Of a DNA stretch of 64,000 nucleotides, positions 46,853 through 56,345 are shown one piece after another. Each line of letters opens with the position of its first letter. The stretch's first letter is position 1. A program made the translations under genes and the position numbers. The notes beneath the pieces are model-generated. The model worked only from the letters and a program-made list of their open reading frames with translations. It ran no database searches and was not told the DNA's origin. The DNA is from Leptospira saintgironsiae (lineage in GTDB: Bacteria; Spirochaetota; Leptospiria; Leptospirales; Leptospiraceae), in the NCBI RefSeq assembly GCF_002811765.1, contig NZ_NPDR01000010.1:32034-96033 (forward strand). Direction: 5' to 3'.

Positions 46853-47650
46853 ATGATGCGTTCCCTTTGGACAGCCGCGACCGGAATGATCGCTCAGCAA
46901 TTTCATATAGATACAATTTCCAACAACTTGGCAAACGTGAATACCACCGGTTTTAAAAAGAACCGTGCGGATTTTGAGGACTTAGTTTACCAACATATGG
47001 TTTTGGCAGGAACTCCTGCTACTTCCGTGAGTGAAATTCCTACAGGTGTGAATGTGGGTCATGGTGTGAGAGCAGCTGCTTCTCAGAAATTATTCGAGAT
47101 CGGTTCTTTTCAGGCTACAGGTAATAAACTGGACCTTGCAATCACAAGCGAGATGGGATTTTTCAAGATCCAAATGCCTGACGGAAGTTTTTCTTTTACT
47201 CGTGACGGTTCTTATAAGATAGATTCTAACCAGCAAGTGGTAACATCTAACGGTTATTTGTTGGAGCCACCACTTATTCTTCCGGAAGGTGCAATCCTAA
47301 ACACTCTGATGATCTCCGAGCAGGGAGAAGTTACAGTTAAAATTGGAGCGGATATCCGTCCTACTGTGATTGGTCAGGTGGAATTATATCGTTTCGTGAA
47401 CCCTGCGGGTCTCCAAGCAATCGGTAAAAACTTATTCCAAGAAACTGTTGCTTCTGGTCCTGAAATTCCTGGAACTCCTGGTATGGAAGGTTTCGGGAAT
47501 GTTCTGCAAGGATTCTTGGAGATGTCTAACGTTAAAATCGTAGAAGAGATGGTGAATATGATCGTGGCTCAAAGAGCTTATGAGTCTAACTCTAAAGCCA
47601 TCCAAACTTCCGATAACATGTTATCTACTGCGATCGGACTGAAACGTTAA
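46853..47650 (+). CDS. flgG: Flagellar distal rod protein FlgG
   Basis: FlgG forms the distal rod linking the motor to the hook. The 265-residue protein has the rod/hook N-terminal motif MRSLWTAATGMIAQQ...[22 protein letters not shown], a central FlgG strand region, and the C-terminal helix VEEMVNMIVAQRAYESNSKAIQTSDNML that polymerises. ATGATG offers two starts; the second gives the classic MRSLWTA. It heads a five-gene rod/ring operon. Confidence 0.96.
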   Translation: MMRSLWTAATGMIAQQFHIDTISNNLANVNTTGFKKNRADFEDLVYQHMVLAGTPATSVSEIPTGVNVGHGVRAAASQKLFEIGSFQATGNKLDLAITSEMGFFKIQMPDGSFSFTRDGSYKIDSNQQVVTSNGYLLEPPLILPEGAILNTLMISEQGEVTVKIGADIRPTVIGQVELYRFVNPAGLQAIGKNLFQETVASGPEIPGTPGMEGFGNVLQGFLEMSNVKIVEEMVNMIVAQRAYESNSKAIQTSDNMLSTAIGLKR

Positions 47651-47655
47651 TTAAT

Positions 47656-48564
47656 ATGAGTTTCCGTTTTTACATTTCGTTCTGTATCTTGACCGGTCTA
47701 TTTGTATCCGGTTTAGGGAAGATAGAAGGAATGGAAGCGGTTTATCTACGTGGAAAACTTCTAACTCAAAAGAAAGAAGTTTTATTGTCCGAGATCGCTA
47801 AACTTCCAGACGGAATGAAAGACAAGGTTGTATTAAAAAATCTGAATGCACCTGTTGTGATCCGCCCTGAAAACTTAAAAGAAATCCTGGCAGGCATTCC
47901 GGTTTCTGGAAAAGAAACATTAGTATTACCTTTGGATTCTGAATTGGATCCGGAAGACTTAGAAGAAAGTCTTAAAAAAGAAGTTTCTAAACTTCCTCAG
48001 GATAGAGAAGGGGATTTTAGAATTTCCTATCTGAGCGGAGAAAGGTTTGTCCCAAGTCAAGGTGTTGAACTGAAATGGGCAGGACTTCCTCAAGTCATTC
48101 ATCCTGGACAAGTTGTTGCTTCTTTGGATTTCTATTTCGAAAATAGAAAGGTCCATACTCAAAGAATTAAATTTAAATTGGAAAGAAGAACAAACGCACT
48201 CTTTGCCAAAAAAGAGATCCATAAGGGACAAAAACTACAGGCTGAAGATCTGGAAGAAAGAACTGTCTATATGGAAGAATCTTTTACTGACGGAATTTCC
48301 GGTAAGGATATAGGCTCCACCGCACTGAAGGATCTACTTCCAGGGGAACTTCTCCGCAAAAAACAATTTAGATTTCTATTCGATGTACAAAGAGGCGGGG
48401 ATGTAAACCTTGTTTATACCAAGGGGAATCTCGTGGTAAAATCCAAGACAAAAGCATTAAGTTCCGGTAATATTGGGGAGATCATAGACGTTACTTCTCA
48501 TTCCAAAGAAGGGAAAATTTCTGCAAGAGTGGTGGAGAAGGGCACAGTCCTTTTAGAGAATTGA
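47656..48564 (+). CDS. flgA: Flagellar basal-body P-ring formation chaperone FlgA
   Basis: FlgA is a periplasmic chaperone for P-ring assembly. A signal peptide (about residues 1-25) precedes a variable N-terminal region (25-180) and a C-terminal SAF/ChapFlgA domain: TNALFAKKEIHKGQKLQAEDLEERTVY, GKDIGSTALKDLLPGELL and a final strand pair ending KGTVLLEN. At 302 residues it is longer than the usual ~220. Five bases after flgG and one base before flgH. Confidence 0.88.
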   Translation: MSFRFYISFCILTGLFVSGLGKIEGMEAVYLRGKLLTQKKEVLLSEIAKLPDGMKDKVVLKNLNAPVVIRPENLKEILAGIPVSGKETLVLPLDSELDPEDLEESLKKEVSKLPQDREGDFRISYLSGERFVPSQGVELKWAGLPQVIHPGQVVASLDFYFENRKVHTQRIKFKLERRTNALFAKKEIHKGQKLQAEDLEERTVYMEESFTDGISGKDIGSTALKDLLPGELLRKKQFRFLFDVQRGGDVNLVYTKGNLVVKSKTKALSSGNIGEIIDVTSHSKEGKISARVVEKGTVLLEN

Positions 48565-48565
48565 T

Positions 48566-49231
48566 ATGATCCGTAGTCTGAAATTTATACTTCCACTTTT
48601 ATTTTTATCCGGAATGATCGCTCTATTTGCACAGGATCTTTCTCAATGGCAGGATAAAAATCCTTACTCCAGAAGTCAAAATCTGAAAGTGGGAACTACT
48701 ATATTCGTAAAATTGAAAGAAGGTTTTACTGCAGAGTTTGAGATTGAGTCCACTGCAGATGAGAATATTACTATCAAAGCTGTTCCTGATAAAAAAGTGA
48801 TCCCTGAGAATCCTACATATAATACGGACCGCACAATCGTTCGTAAAAATAAAGGTAAGATCAAATCATTAGGAAAGTTAAAGGGAAATCTGACTGCTGT
48901 AGTAACAGCGATAGATACAAATACCGGCCTTTTAACTTTACAAGGACAACGTTCTTCTACATATAATGGGGAACCTTCTCAAGTTCTTTTGACTGGAAGA
49001 TTATCTCCTGAGTTTATTTCCAGAGACAATTCTGTGGATGCTGATCGTATTGCTGATTTGCAGATCCAGTTTACTGGCCGAATTGAACCTAAAAATTTAC
49101 AACCTCCTATTACTTTAAAAACGATCAATAACCCTGATGGAACTGTAAGTGTTAAGGCAGAACTGTCAGAAGAAGAAAAACAAAGATATATTCTGGAACA
49201 GTTGAATCGTTTATTAGGAGAATCTAAATGA
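48566..49231 (+). CDS. flgH: Flagellar L-ring-like protein FlgH, without lipobox
   Basis: FlgH normally is an outer-membrane lipoprotein forming the L ring. The 221-residue product carries the family core: VGTTIFVKLKEGFTAEFEIES, GNLTAVVTAID, GLLTLQGQRS and VLLTGRLSPEFISRDNSVDADRIADLQI. The signal peptide ends ALFAQDLSQ with no cysteine, so it is secreted but not lipidated. This fits a periplasmic flagellum that does not cross the outer membrane. It overlaps flgI by ATGA. Confidence 0.88.
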   Translation: MIRSLKFILPLLFLSGMIALFAQDLSQWQDKNPYSRSQNLKVGTTIFVKLKEGFTAEFEIESTADENITIKAVPDKKVIPENPTYNTDRTIVRKNKGKIKSLGKLKGNLTAVVTAIDTNTGLLTLQGQRSSTYNGEPSQVLLTGRLSPEFISRDNSVDADRIADLQIQFTGRIEPKNLQPPITLKTINNPDGTVSVKAELSEEEKQRYILEQLNRLLGESK

Positions 49232-50295
49232 AAAGAGCAGTTTTACTTTTTTTAATATTCTCCTTGTCTCTTTCTGGGGCAGAAGTTCGCTTAAAGGACT
49301 TAGCTAAGATAGAAGGGATTAGAGATAATCAGATTACCGGTTATGGGATCGTAGTTGGGCTTCCTGGTACTGGAGATTCTAAAACTCCAATGACTACTGA
49401 GAGTATGAAAAATTACCTCAAGAACCTGGGAGTAGATGCGAATCTAAAGCCAGAACAAACTAAAAACATAGCATCCGTATTAATTACTGCTAATATTCCT
49501 TCTTACGCTCGTAAAGGTGATAGATTAGATGTGACTGTATCTTCTATAGGAGATGCAAAGTCTTTGGAAGGAGGAGTTCTTCTCCAATCTCCTTTAAAAA
49601 CTGCAAACGATAAAATTTATGCGGTTGCAAGTGGAGTTATCTCTTTCGGTGGGAAAGAAAACACTGCAGGTGGACTCGGAAGAGCTTCCAAAAAGACTGT
49701 TGGGATAGTTCACGCAGGTGCAATAGTAGAAACTGAATTGAAGGAAGATTTCTTTTCCAATCAAAGAGTGGTCATTCGTTTAAATAGCCAAGACTTCTCT
49801 TTGATGAATAGTGTAGTGAATCGTATTAAGGAAACTGTTCCTGAAAAATTCGGATTGAAAGCAGAATCCATCCAAGCTTTAACTCCTTCCGAGATCGTTA
49901 TAGAAGTGGGTGCTGGATTTTCTGCTAAGTCTCCAGGACTTTTAAATCTTCTTTCTGATCTGGAAAACATTACTGTAGAATCTAATCCAAGAGCAAAAGT
50001 AGTGATCAATGAAAGATCAGGAGTCATCGTGATGGGTGGAAATATCACAATCGATGAAGTTGCAGTAGCTAGATCCGGATTAAGTCTTTCTGTCGCGGAT
50101 AAGAACAGAAGGCCTTTGAGACTGAGCGGAGAAAAACCCCCTACTAAGGAATCTTTCGTGATAGAGGAGGCCACTCAGGTCTCAGATGTAGTGGAAGCAT
50201 TGAATAAAGTAGGAGCTTCTACAAAAGATATTATAGCAATTTTAGAAGCATTGAAGGCAGCAGGTGCTCTTCATGCAGAATTGGAGATACAATAA
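49228..50295 (+). CDS. flgI: Flagellar P-ring protein FlgI
   Basis: FlgI forms the periplasmic ring around the rod. After a short signal peptide (cut near LSGAEVRLKDLA) comes the highly conserved IEGIRDNQITGYGIVVGLPGTGDS, NYLKNLGV, NIASVLITANIPSYARKGDRLDVTVSSIGDA and the late ATQVSDVVEALNKVGASTKDIIAILEALKAAGALHAELEI. Length 355 is normal. Its last base is the first base of the flgJ start. Confidence 0.95.
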   Translation: MKRAVLLFLIFSLSLSGAEVRLKDLAKIEGIRDNQITGYGIVVGLPGTGDSKTPMTTESMKNYLKNLGVDANLKPEQTKNIASVLITANIPSYARKGDRLDVTVSSIGDAKSLEGGVLLQSPLKTANDKIYAVASGVISFGGKENTAGGLGRASKKTVGIVHAGAIVETELKEDFFSNQRVVIRLNSQDFSLMNSVVNRIKETVPEKFGLKAESIQALTPSEIVIEVGAGFSAKSPGLLNLLSDLENITVESNPRAKVVINERSGVIVMGGNITIDEVAVARSGLSLSVADKNRRPLRLSGEKPPTKESFVIEEATQVSDVVEALNKVGASTKDIIAILEALKAAGALHAELEIQ

Positions 50296-50765
50296 TGATA
50301 GATAAAATACAAGACTATCGATCTAAATTGGATCTTACTGAAAGACCGGAAGTCCAAAGACTTTTACGTGAAGAAAAAAACACAAAGCCTGGTCAAAGTT
50401 TTCCGGATCAATTAAGAGAAGAATTTAATAATACTTTATCCGGAAAAATTTCTTCTTCTGAAGTGAGAATGCCTCATAATATTAAAGAAGAAATTAATGC
50501 TGACCCATATCGTAAAAAGTTATTCGATGCTTCGGGTGAATTCGAATCCATGTTCGTTAAAATGATGTTGAAAGAAATGAAAGCGACAGTTCATAAGTCT
50601 GGACTCATTGATGGCGGATATGCGGAAGAAATTTTTGAAGATATGCTTTATGACGAATATTCTAAAAATCTATCTGCAAATTCTTCTTTGGGGCTTGCAG
50701 AACAGATCTATCAGTCTCTATCTTCTAATCTTACGCCGATCTCTAAATTGGATTCGAAAATTTAA
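50295..50765 (+). CDS. flgJ: Flagellar rod-binding protein (FlgJ N-terminal domain only)
   Basis: The 156-residue protein has the rod-binding segment KLFDASGEFESMFVKMMLKEMKATVHKSGLIDGGYAEEIFEDMLYDEY, then SSLGLAEQIYQSL. It lacks the muramidase domain of enterobacterial FlgJ, as in other spirochaetes, so a separate enzyme must open the cell wall. Last gene of the operon; its 3' end overlaps the convergent TetR gene by four bases. Confidence 0.88.
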   Translation: MIDKIQDYRSKLDLTERPEVQRLLREEKNTKPGQSFPDQLREEFNNTLSGKISSSEVRMPHNIKEEINADPYRKKLFDASGEFESMFVKMMLKEMKATVHKSGLIDGGYAEEIFEDMLYDEYSKNLSANSSLGLAEQIYQSLSSNLTPISKLDSKI

Positions 50766-51403
50766 TTTCCTTCCTTCTCCCAGGCTCTGACAAATCCTTT
50801 CGCAGAAAGATTTTTTGCAGCCTGAGGACTTACTCCAAAACTTTTTAATACCAGAGTCATCATTTCGCGGTCGTGAGTGTTATCCTTTGCACGGCCTTCT
50901 AAAATATTACGAATTCCGTAATGTAATGCTCCTACAAATAAACCCAGAGCGGATTCTTCCGATTCGATTTGGAATTTTCCGGATTTGATCCCGTTTTTTA
51001 AATCGTTTCTGGGATAACTTAATAATAAGTCGCTCATTCTGGGTGCGACAGCCGCAATCCTGATCAAAGCCCAGGCCCATTCGAAATCGTTTCTGGCTTT
51101 CTTAAAAAATAGGATACCTGCGAGAGCCATTCTTTCTGCGGGATCTTTTAGATCCTTCATACCGATCTCGACTTCTTCAGCGAGACCTTCAATCAATGCA
51201 AGAGAGGAAGCTTCGAGTAATTCTTCCTTAGTTTTGAAATAATTATAGAAGGTTCCGTTTGCAACCTCTGCCTCAGCGCTCACTTCTGCAATGGAAGTTT
51301 CCGCTGCGTCCTTCTGGGCAAATAGGCGTAATGCTGCCTTCATAATTTGGGCACGTGTTCTTTCTCGTTTCGGGAGCAATTTCTTTTTGGGAACTGAGGG
51401 CAT
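50762..51403 (-). CDS. TetR family regulator of the aromatic degradation cluster
   Basis: A TetR regulator with the N-terminal motif RAQIMKAALRLFAQKDAAETSIAEVSAEAEVANGTFYNYFKTKEELL and a helical effector domain. The ATG at 51403 (MPSVPKKK) is preferred; the frame extends 13 codons to 51442, into the operator. It is divergent from the flavin hydroxylase gene, with a 38-base palindrome between, so it probably represses both. The effector is likely a phenolic compound or ring-cleavage product (inference). Confidence 0.87.
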   Translation of the reverse strand: MPSVPKKKLLPKRERTRAQIMKAALRLFAQKDAAETSIAEVSAEAEVANGTFYNYFKTKEELLEASSLALIEGLAEEVEIGMKDLKDPAERMALAGILFFKKARNDFEWAWALIRIAAVAPRMSDLLLSYPRNDLKNGIKSGKFQIESEESALGLFVGALHYGIRNILEGRAKDNTHDREMMTLVLKSFGVSPQAAKNLSAKGFVRAWEKEGN

Positions 51404-51439
51404 TCTCTGAATATATATATGAGTCCATCTTTCTTTTCG

Positions 51440-51477
51440 CAATTACATTTTTGAGAGGTCTCTCAAAAATGTAATTG
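51440..51477. promoter_or_regulatory. 38-base palindromic operator
   Basis: CAATTACATTTTTGAGAG (51440-51457) and its exact complement (51460-51477) flank GT: two perfect 18-base arms. It sits in the divergent promoter region of the TetR gene and the flavin hydroxylase gene. Arm length is well above the usual 7-10 bases and could hold two overlapping dimer sites (inner GAGAG/CTCTC, outer AATTACA/TGTAATT). Confidence 0.75.
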
Positions 51478-51528
51478 ACCTTTCTTTTTGTTTTGATATA
51501 AGTCTCATTTATGAGGAAATAATAAAAA

Positions 51529-53133
51529 ATGAGAGATATCTCATATTTTTTTAAAAACGAAAGACCTAATGTGGTGATCATAGGGGCAGGACCTGTAGGA
51601 ATTCTTACGGCGAATTTGCTCGGTCTGTATGAAATTCCAACCCTTGTGGTTGATCAAAATCCCGAGATTTTGGAGATTCCTCGTGCGATTTCCCTAGATC
51701 AAGACGCCTTAAGAATTTTACAAGCGATAGGATTAGGAGAAGAGGCAGCTCGTACTATGCCCGCAATTTCCGGAGTAGAGATGATTTCTCCTTTGAGTGG
51801 ACCGCTGGCTAAGATCAATTCGTCCGGCTCTCTCGACGGGCATCCAAGGCTCGTTTCTATTTACCAACCTTCATTAGAAAGAATACTTAGGAAAGGTTTA
51901 GAGAGATTTGATCAGGTAAATCTTTGGTCTGAATGTATCTATTTAGATCATACTGAATCAGATTCTGAAATTATAATCAGAGTTAAATGTAAAGACATAG
52001 AATATAGAATTAGTACTGGGTTTTTACTCGGCTGTGATGGAGCTCATAGTTCCGTACGAACCCAACAAGGTTGGAAGCTACAAGGATCTTCGTATAGAGA
52101 AGATTGGTTAATTTTGGACGTGGCGAATTTGGGTAAAGTCTGGGACAAGGTGGAATTTTTATGTGATCCCAAGCGGCCGGTCGCTCATGTTCCGGGTCCG
52201 AATGGTTCTCAAAGGTGGGAATTCCTACTAAAGAAAAATGAAACCAAAGAGGAAATGGAAAGACCTGGAAAGGTGGCGGAACTCATGAAACCATGGGGGG
52301 ATGTTTCCTCGATGAATGTGGAAAGAACTGCGGTGTACAGATTCCAAGCTAAAACCGCAGACTGTATGGGAAAGGGAAGAGTTTACCTTTTGGGAGACGC
52401 TGCACATTTGACTCCTCCTTTTGCGGGACAGGGATTAGTAAGCGGAATGAGGGACGCATTTAATTTGGGATGGAAGATTTCTTCGGTCTTAAAAGGTTCT
52501 GCTTCTTATAAAATCCTTTCGAGTTACCATTCGGAAAGAAAATCACATGCAAAAAAAATGATACGATTGGCAGTGTTTTTGGGATCCATTATCATGACCC
52601 GAAATAAAATGACTGCAATAGTCAGAGATTTTATATTTAAAATTCTATATTATTCTCCTTTACGTCCATTTCTTTCCGATCTGCGTATAAAACCGGATAA
52701 CTCTTTTAAAAAAGGCCTGTTCCTTAAAAATAGAAAATTAAGAAAATCTGATATTGTATCCGGAGCATCTTTTCCTCAATTTCCGATAAAGTTGCCCGAA
52801 GGAAAAATCGTATTTTCAGATCTCCTTCTGGGAAAGGAGATGATGATTATTGGATACGGTAAACATCCTCTGTCCGTACTAAATTCAGAATCTAAAAAAA
52901 TATGGGAAGAGATAGGCGGAAAGTATTGTTATCTTACAAGCCAGCAACAATTGTCGGAAAGTTTTTCATCTGATGGCGAAGATATCACTTCTTCTTTCTC
53001 TCGTTATTTTGGAGGAAGTGACCGGTTTGTTATCGTTCGTCCGGATCGGATCATTGCCGCCGCATTCTACGCAGAAGAAGCAAACAATACGGTCCAAAAA
53101 TATCTGGATATTCACCAAGGAAAGTCGCCATGA
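51529..53133 (+). CDS. FAD-dependent aromatic-ring monooxygenase (MhpA-like)
   Basis: A 534-residue class A flavin hydroxylase. The FAD dinucleotide motif is VVIIGAGPVGILTANLLG (16-33), a DG motif is in LLGCDGAHSSVR, and the second FAD motif is GRVYLLGDAAHLTPPFAGQGLVSGMRDAFNLGWK. The C-terminal ~170 residues are the thioredoxin-like extension seen in MhpA/PheA-type enzymes. It probably hydroxylates a phenolic acid to a catechol, the substrate for the next enzyme. The stop overlaps the dioxygenase start (ATGA). Confidence 0.87.
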   Translation: MRDISYFFKNERPNVVIIGAGPVGILTANLLGLYEIPTLVVDQNPEILEIPRAISLDQDALRILQAIGLGEEAARTMPAISGVEMISPLSGPLAKINSSGSLDGHPRLVSIYQPSLERILRKGLERFDQVNLWSECIYLDHTESDSEIIIRVKCKDIEYRISTGFLLGCDGAHSSVRTQQGWKLQGSSYREDWLILDVANLGKVWDKVEFLCDPKRPVAHVPGPNGSQRWEFLLKKNETKEEMERPGKVAELMKPWGDVSSMNVERTAVYRFQAKTADCMGKGRVYLLGDAAHLTPPFAGQGLVSGMRDAFNLGWKISSVLKGSASYKILSSYHSERKSHAKKMIRLAVFLGSIIMTRNKMTAIVRDFIFKILYYSPLRPFLSDLRIKPDNSFKKGLFLKNRKLRKSDIVSGASFPQFPIKLPEGKIVFSDLLLGKEMMIIGYGKHPLSVLNSESKKIWEEIGGKYCYLTSQQQLSESFSSDGEDITSSFSRYFGGSDRFVIVRPDRIIAAAFYAEEANNTVQKYLDIHQGKSP

Positions 53134-54233
53134 AACAAATTCCATCTGCTTGTCCAGTTCGATCAAATCACCCACTAAGCAAGGCCTCAGACATTGCTTA
53201 TATACGATTAGGTAGGAAAAATTTGAAATCCGCCTTCGAGTACTATCAGGATTTCGGATTGGATCCAATAGAGAAAAAAGAAGACCGGATCTTGTTTCGT
53301 GGAAATAGCTCCGATCTTCCCTGTTGGTCATTGGAAAAGGCTGACAGGGATTTTTTAATCGGTTTAGGGATCTATGTAAATTCTTCGGAAGATTTCGAGA
53401 AGTTGAAAGCACTTCCGGGTGCGGAATTCCTGCAAGGCGGGCGTATCAATTCAATGCCATGCGTGACTCTCATCGATCCTTCGGGACTTCCTGTGGACGT
53501 AATGTATGTTTCGGAAGAAATAAAGATAAATCCAGTCGTCCATTGGGGAGAACTTTGGAATTATCCGGGAGAATCTCGTAGAGCAAATCTACCGAGGTCA
53601 TACGAATCGAGACCAGCTAGGATTATAAGACTTGGGCATGCAGTTTTTCTAAAACAAGAATTCTTAAAGAATGCTTCTTGGTATTGTGATACTTTTGGAA
53701 TGATTCCTTCCGATATTCAGATCCTTCCGGAATCCAAGGAGCCTGTAATCGTTTTTTTAAGATTTGATCAGGGAGAAGTTCTATCAGATCATCATTCCAT
53801 AGTAATAGCTTCTGGAATAACGGATAGTTTGGAACATTGTGCCTTCGAGTTGGAAAATCTGGATGAGGTCGCAAAGGGAAGAGAATGGCTTTTAGGAAAA
53901 GGGTATCGTTCCGGTTGGGGAATCGGGAGGCATTTGCTTGGGAGTCAAATTTTCGATTATCATAGGGATCCTTCTGGCATGTTAGTGGAACATTATACCG
54001 ACGGGGATAAATTTGATTCCACGGTTCCTACCGGTGTACATTTAATAAATCGAAAAAGTTTGTATCAATGGGGAGAGGATATGCCCAAGGATTTTTTGGA
54101 TACTAAACTTTCTTTGCGAAAATTATTGGAATTATGGAAAGGAATTCTTTCCAAAAAACGGATCTCTATATCAATTCTCATGGAATTGAAGAAGGTCGCG
54201 GAACTTTCTCCCAGGACTTGGATTAAATATTAA
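53130..54233 (+). CDS. Type I extradiol ring-cleavage dioxygenase (VOC superfamily)
   Basis: The 367-residue protein is a two-module vicinal-oxygen-chelate dioxygenase. The iron triad is H170, H236 and E287, with spacing 66 and 51, close to BphC (64 and 50). Second-sphere catalytic residues aligned with BphC H195, H241 and Y250 are also present as H221, H268 and Y277, so the enzyme should be active. It opens a catechol-like ring next to one hydroxyl group. A TAAGGAAAT site leads into the next gene. Confidence 0.85.
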   Translation: MKQIPSACPVRSNHPLSKASDIAYIRLGRKNLKSAFEYYQDFGLDPIEKKEDRILFRGNSSDLPCWSLEKADRDFLIGLGIYVNSSEDFEKLKALPGAEFLQGGRINSMPCVTLIDPSGLPVDVMYVSEEIKINPVVHWGELWNYPGESRRANLPRSYESRPARIIRLGHAVFLKQEFLKNASWYCDTFGMIPSDIQILPESKEPVIVFLRFDQGEVLSDHHSIVIASGITDSLEHCAFELENLDEVAKGREWLLGKGYRSGWGIGRHLLGSQIFDYHRDPSGMLVEHYTDGDKFDSTVPTGVHLINRKSLYQWGEDMPKDFLDTKLSLRKLLELWKGILSKKRISISILMELKKVAELSPRTWIKY

Positions 54234-54242
54234 GGAAATCTT

Positions 54243-55190
54243 ATGGCAAAAAATTTTATACGTTTCGAACAAAATGATCATATAGATTGGGGAGAATGGA
54301 AACAAGGAAAAGTTTTTCCTTTGGGCGCGGGAGAATTGAATACGAAAGAATTTTTGGAATTTTCCAAAAACAACCCGTCTTCAGGTTCTAAATCTTATTC
54401 TGCCGAAGAATTGAAAATTCTTTCTCCAATCACAGCACCATGCCAAGTCGTTTGCCAAGGTGCGAATTATAGACAGCATCTGATCGAATCCGGATTGGAC
54501 CCGGACGAAAAAAATTATAATCTATTCTTCAGTAAGTCCGATGCTTCTTTAACTTCTCCGCTAGGAAAAGTAATCCGTCCGAAACAAGTCAAGCTATTGG
54601 ATTACGAAATCGAATTGGGTCTTGTTTTCGGAAAATCCATCCGAGAAACTTGGAACAAAAACTCTGGAGAAGTTTCCGATTACGTCGCAGCTTTTTTTAT
54701 GGCTAACGATATCTCTGCAAGAGATATACAACTTCCCCAATTGCAATGGTACAAAGGAAAATCTTATCGTACGTTTTTGCCTGCTGGTCCGGTACTTGCC
54801 GTTTTAGAACCGGGAGATTTTCAACTATGGAAAAGTTTAGAATTAACCTTACTTGTGAACGATCGAGTAAGACAACATGATACTGCGGCGAATCTCGTTT
54901 TTAATCCAGAGGAAAGTATCCGAGAACTATCTCATTTTTGTAATATAGAGCCTGGTGACGTGCTTCTTACCGGTACTCCTTCAGGTTGTGCTTTAAGAGC
55001 TCCCGGAAAACTTTTGCAGAAAATTGCAGCACTTCTGCCGGAGAAGAAAAAATGGGAACTATTCCAAAAAGGCCAATTAAAACGATCCGAATATCTTCAA
55101 CCGGGAGATAATATACGCTCTTTCATTCGTAGCGCAGATCGAAGAATAGATTTGGGAGATCAGATTCTTAGAGTAGAACAGGAGTCCTAG
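54243..55190 (+). CDS. Fumarylacetoacetate hydrolase family protein (meta-cleavage product hydrolase/decarboxylase type)
   Basis: A 315-residue FAH-fold enzyme. Metal ligands E122 and E124 are in [12 protein letters not shown], and D156 in [26 protein letters not shown] and [15 protein letters not shown] complete the active site. In this operon it most likely hydrates or cleaves the ring-opened product. Unlike alpha/beta-hydrolase MhpC, the FAH type suggests a keto acid such as an acylpyruvate. It is followed within two bases by the SDR pseudogene. Confidence 0.85.
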   Translation: MAKNFIRFEQNDHIDWGEWKQGKVFPLGAGELNTKEFLEFSKNNPSSGSKSYSAEELKILSPITAPCQVVCQGANYRQHLIESGLDPDEKNYNLFFSKSDASLTSPLGKVIRPKQVKLLDYEIELGLVFGKSIRETWNKNSGEVSDYVAAFFMANDISARDIQLPQLQWYKGKSYRTFLPAGPVLAVLEPGDFQLWKSLELTLLVNDRVRQHDTAANLVFNPEESIRELSHFCNIEPGDVLLTGTPSGCALRAPGKLLQKIAALLPEKKKWELFQKGQLKRSEYLQPGDNIRSFIRSADRRIDLGDQILRVEQES

Positions 55191-55191
55191 A

Positions 55192-55712
55192 TTGAAAAAA
55201 TTCGGATCTTTTTTCGAAGGAAAAACTGTTTGGATTACCGGGGCTTCTTCCGGGATAGGTGATTTCTAAATTTGGAAAGGTGGATGTTCTCATCAATAAT
55301 GGGGGGATCAGTCAACGTTCTTTAGCACATGAGACTTCCATCTCTACGTACGAATCTATTTTAAAGGTGAATTTTTTAGGGAATATCGGATTAACTCTAG
55401 CCTTACTTCCTCATTTTCAAGAAAGAAAAGACGGATAAAAATTTGAAAGTATTAATCGTATATCCCGGATTCGTAATGACTAAAATATCAGAGAATGCTC
55501 TCTCCGGAAACGGAGTCAAACACGGAAAAATGGATGAGGCAATCCTAAAAGGAATCGATCCTAATGAATATGCGATCGAAATTTTGAATGCGATCATGTC
55601 AGAAAAAAAAGAAATGATCATTGCAGGCCCGAAGGAAAAATTCGGGATTTTCCTACATAAATATTTCCCTAACTTATTTGCGAGTTTCATCGCAAGGACG
55701 AAAGTTACTTAA
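55192..55712 (+). pseudogene. Decayed short-chain dehydrogenase/reductase gene
   Basis: The remains start at TTG 55192 after a GGAGT site and encode FFEGKTVWITGASSGIG (Rossmann NAD-binding motif), then break: a deletion of about 60 codons with a frame change joins to SKFGKVDVLINN, and a second deletion, again with a frame change, removes the catalytic Y-x-x-x-K region before NLKVLIVYPGFVMTK. The C-terminal end (to IARTKVT) is intact. It must be inactive as a dehydrogenase. It was probably the fourth enzyme gene of the aromatic operon. Confidence 0.85.
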
Positions 55713-55804
55713 GGAAAAACGATTTTTTTCTAAAAGGATTCGCGAGCGATTTGCAGAAAGAAAATCGAAGCAGCCCAATATACTTTTCCTAACGATTGGA
55801 ATCT

Positions 55805-56209
55805 ATGGACACTTTGAGTTATAACGCTCCAGGGATTCTTTTCCCGGCGATATCGCTACTCATGCTTGCATTTACAAATCGGTTTTTGGGATTGAGTTCT
55901 CTTACTAGACAATTATTGGATAAATACAGGGAATCCCAGGATTCTAATATCGAGGCCCAAGTCCGAAATCTTGTAATCAGAATTTCACATATCCGATTCT
56001 CTCAGACATTCGGAATTTTAAGTATGACATTTTGTACTGCATCGATTCTATTTATTGCGATTTGGAATATCGGAGCTTGGATCTGTTTCGGACTTTCTTT
56101 ATTCGCGATGTTGACTTCGTTAGTATTTTCCTTGTTGGAGATCCGACTTTCCGTAAGAGCTTTGGAATTGGAAATACATGCAGTATTTCCTTGGGATTCG
56201 TCCCGTTAA
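55805..56209 (+). CDS. DUF2721 family membrane protein
   Basis: A 134-residue protein from ATG 55805 (MDTLSYNAPGIL); a TTG start at 55796 is possible. It has the family motif PGILFPAISLLMLAFTNRFLGL in the first membrane segment, a central basic helix and two further membrane segments. Function is not known. No clear operon partner: the preceding gene is the SDR pseudogene and the next gene lies 136 bases away. Confidence 0.78.
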   Translation: MDTLSYNAPGILFPAISLLMLAFTNRFLGLSSLTRQLLDKYRESQDSNIEAQVRNLVIRISHIRFSQTFGILSMTFCTASILFIAIWNIGAWICFGLSLFAMLTSLVFSLLEIRLSVRALELEIHAVFPWDSSR

Positions 56210-56345
56210 AATTTTAGCCGATCGTTAGGGTTTTCTGATTTTTCGTCCGTTAACCGTTATGCAAGGAAATACTTTCCAGGCTAACGTTCGTTGAAAACTG
56301 AATTGACTTCGCCGCTTCGGTGATACACAATCCTTTTTCGGTTTC

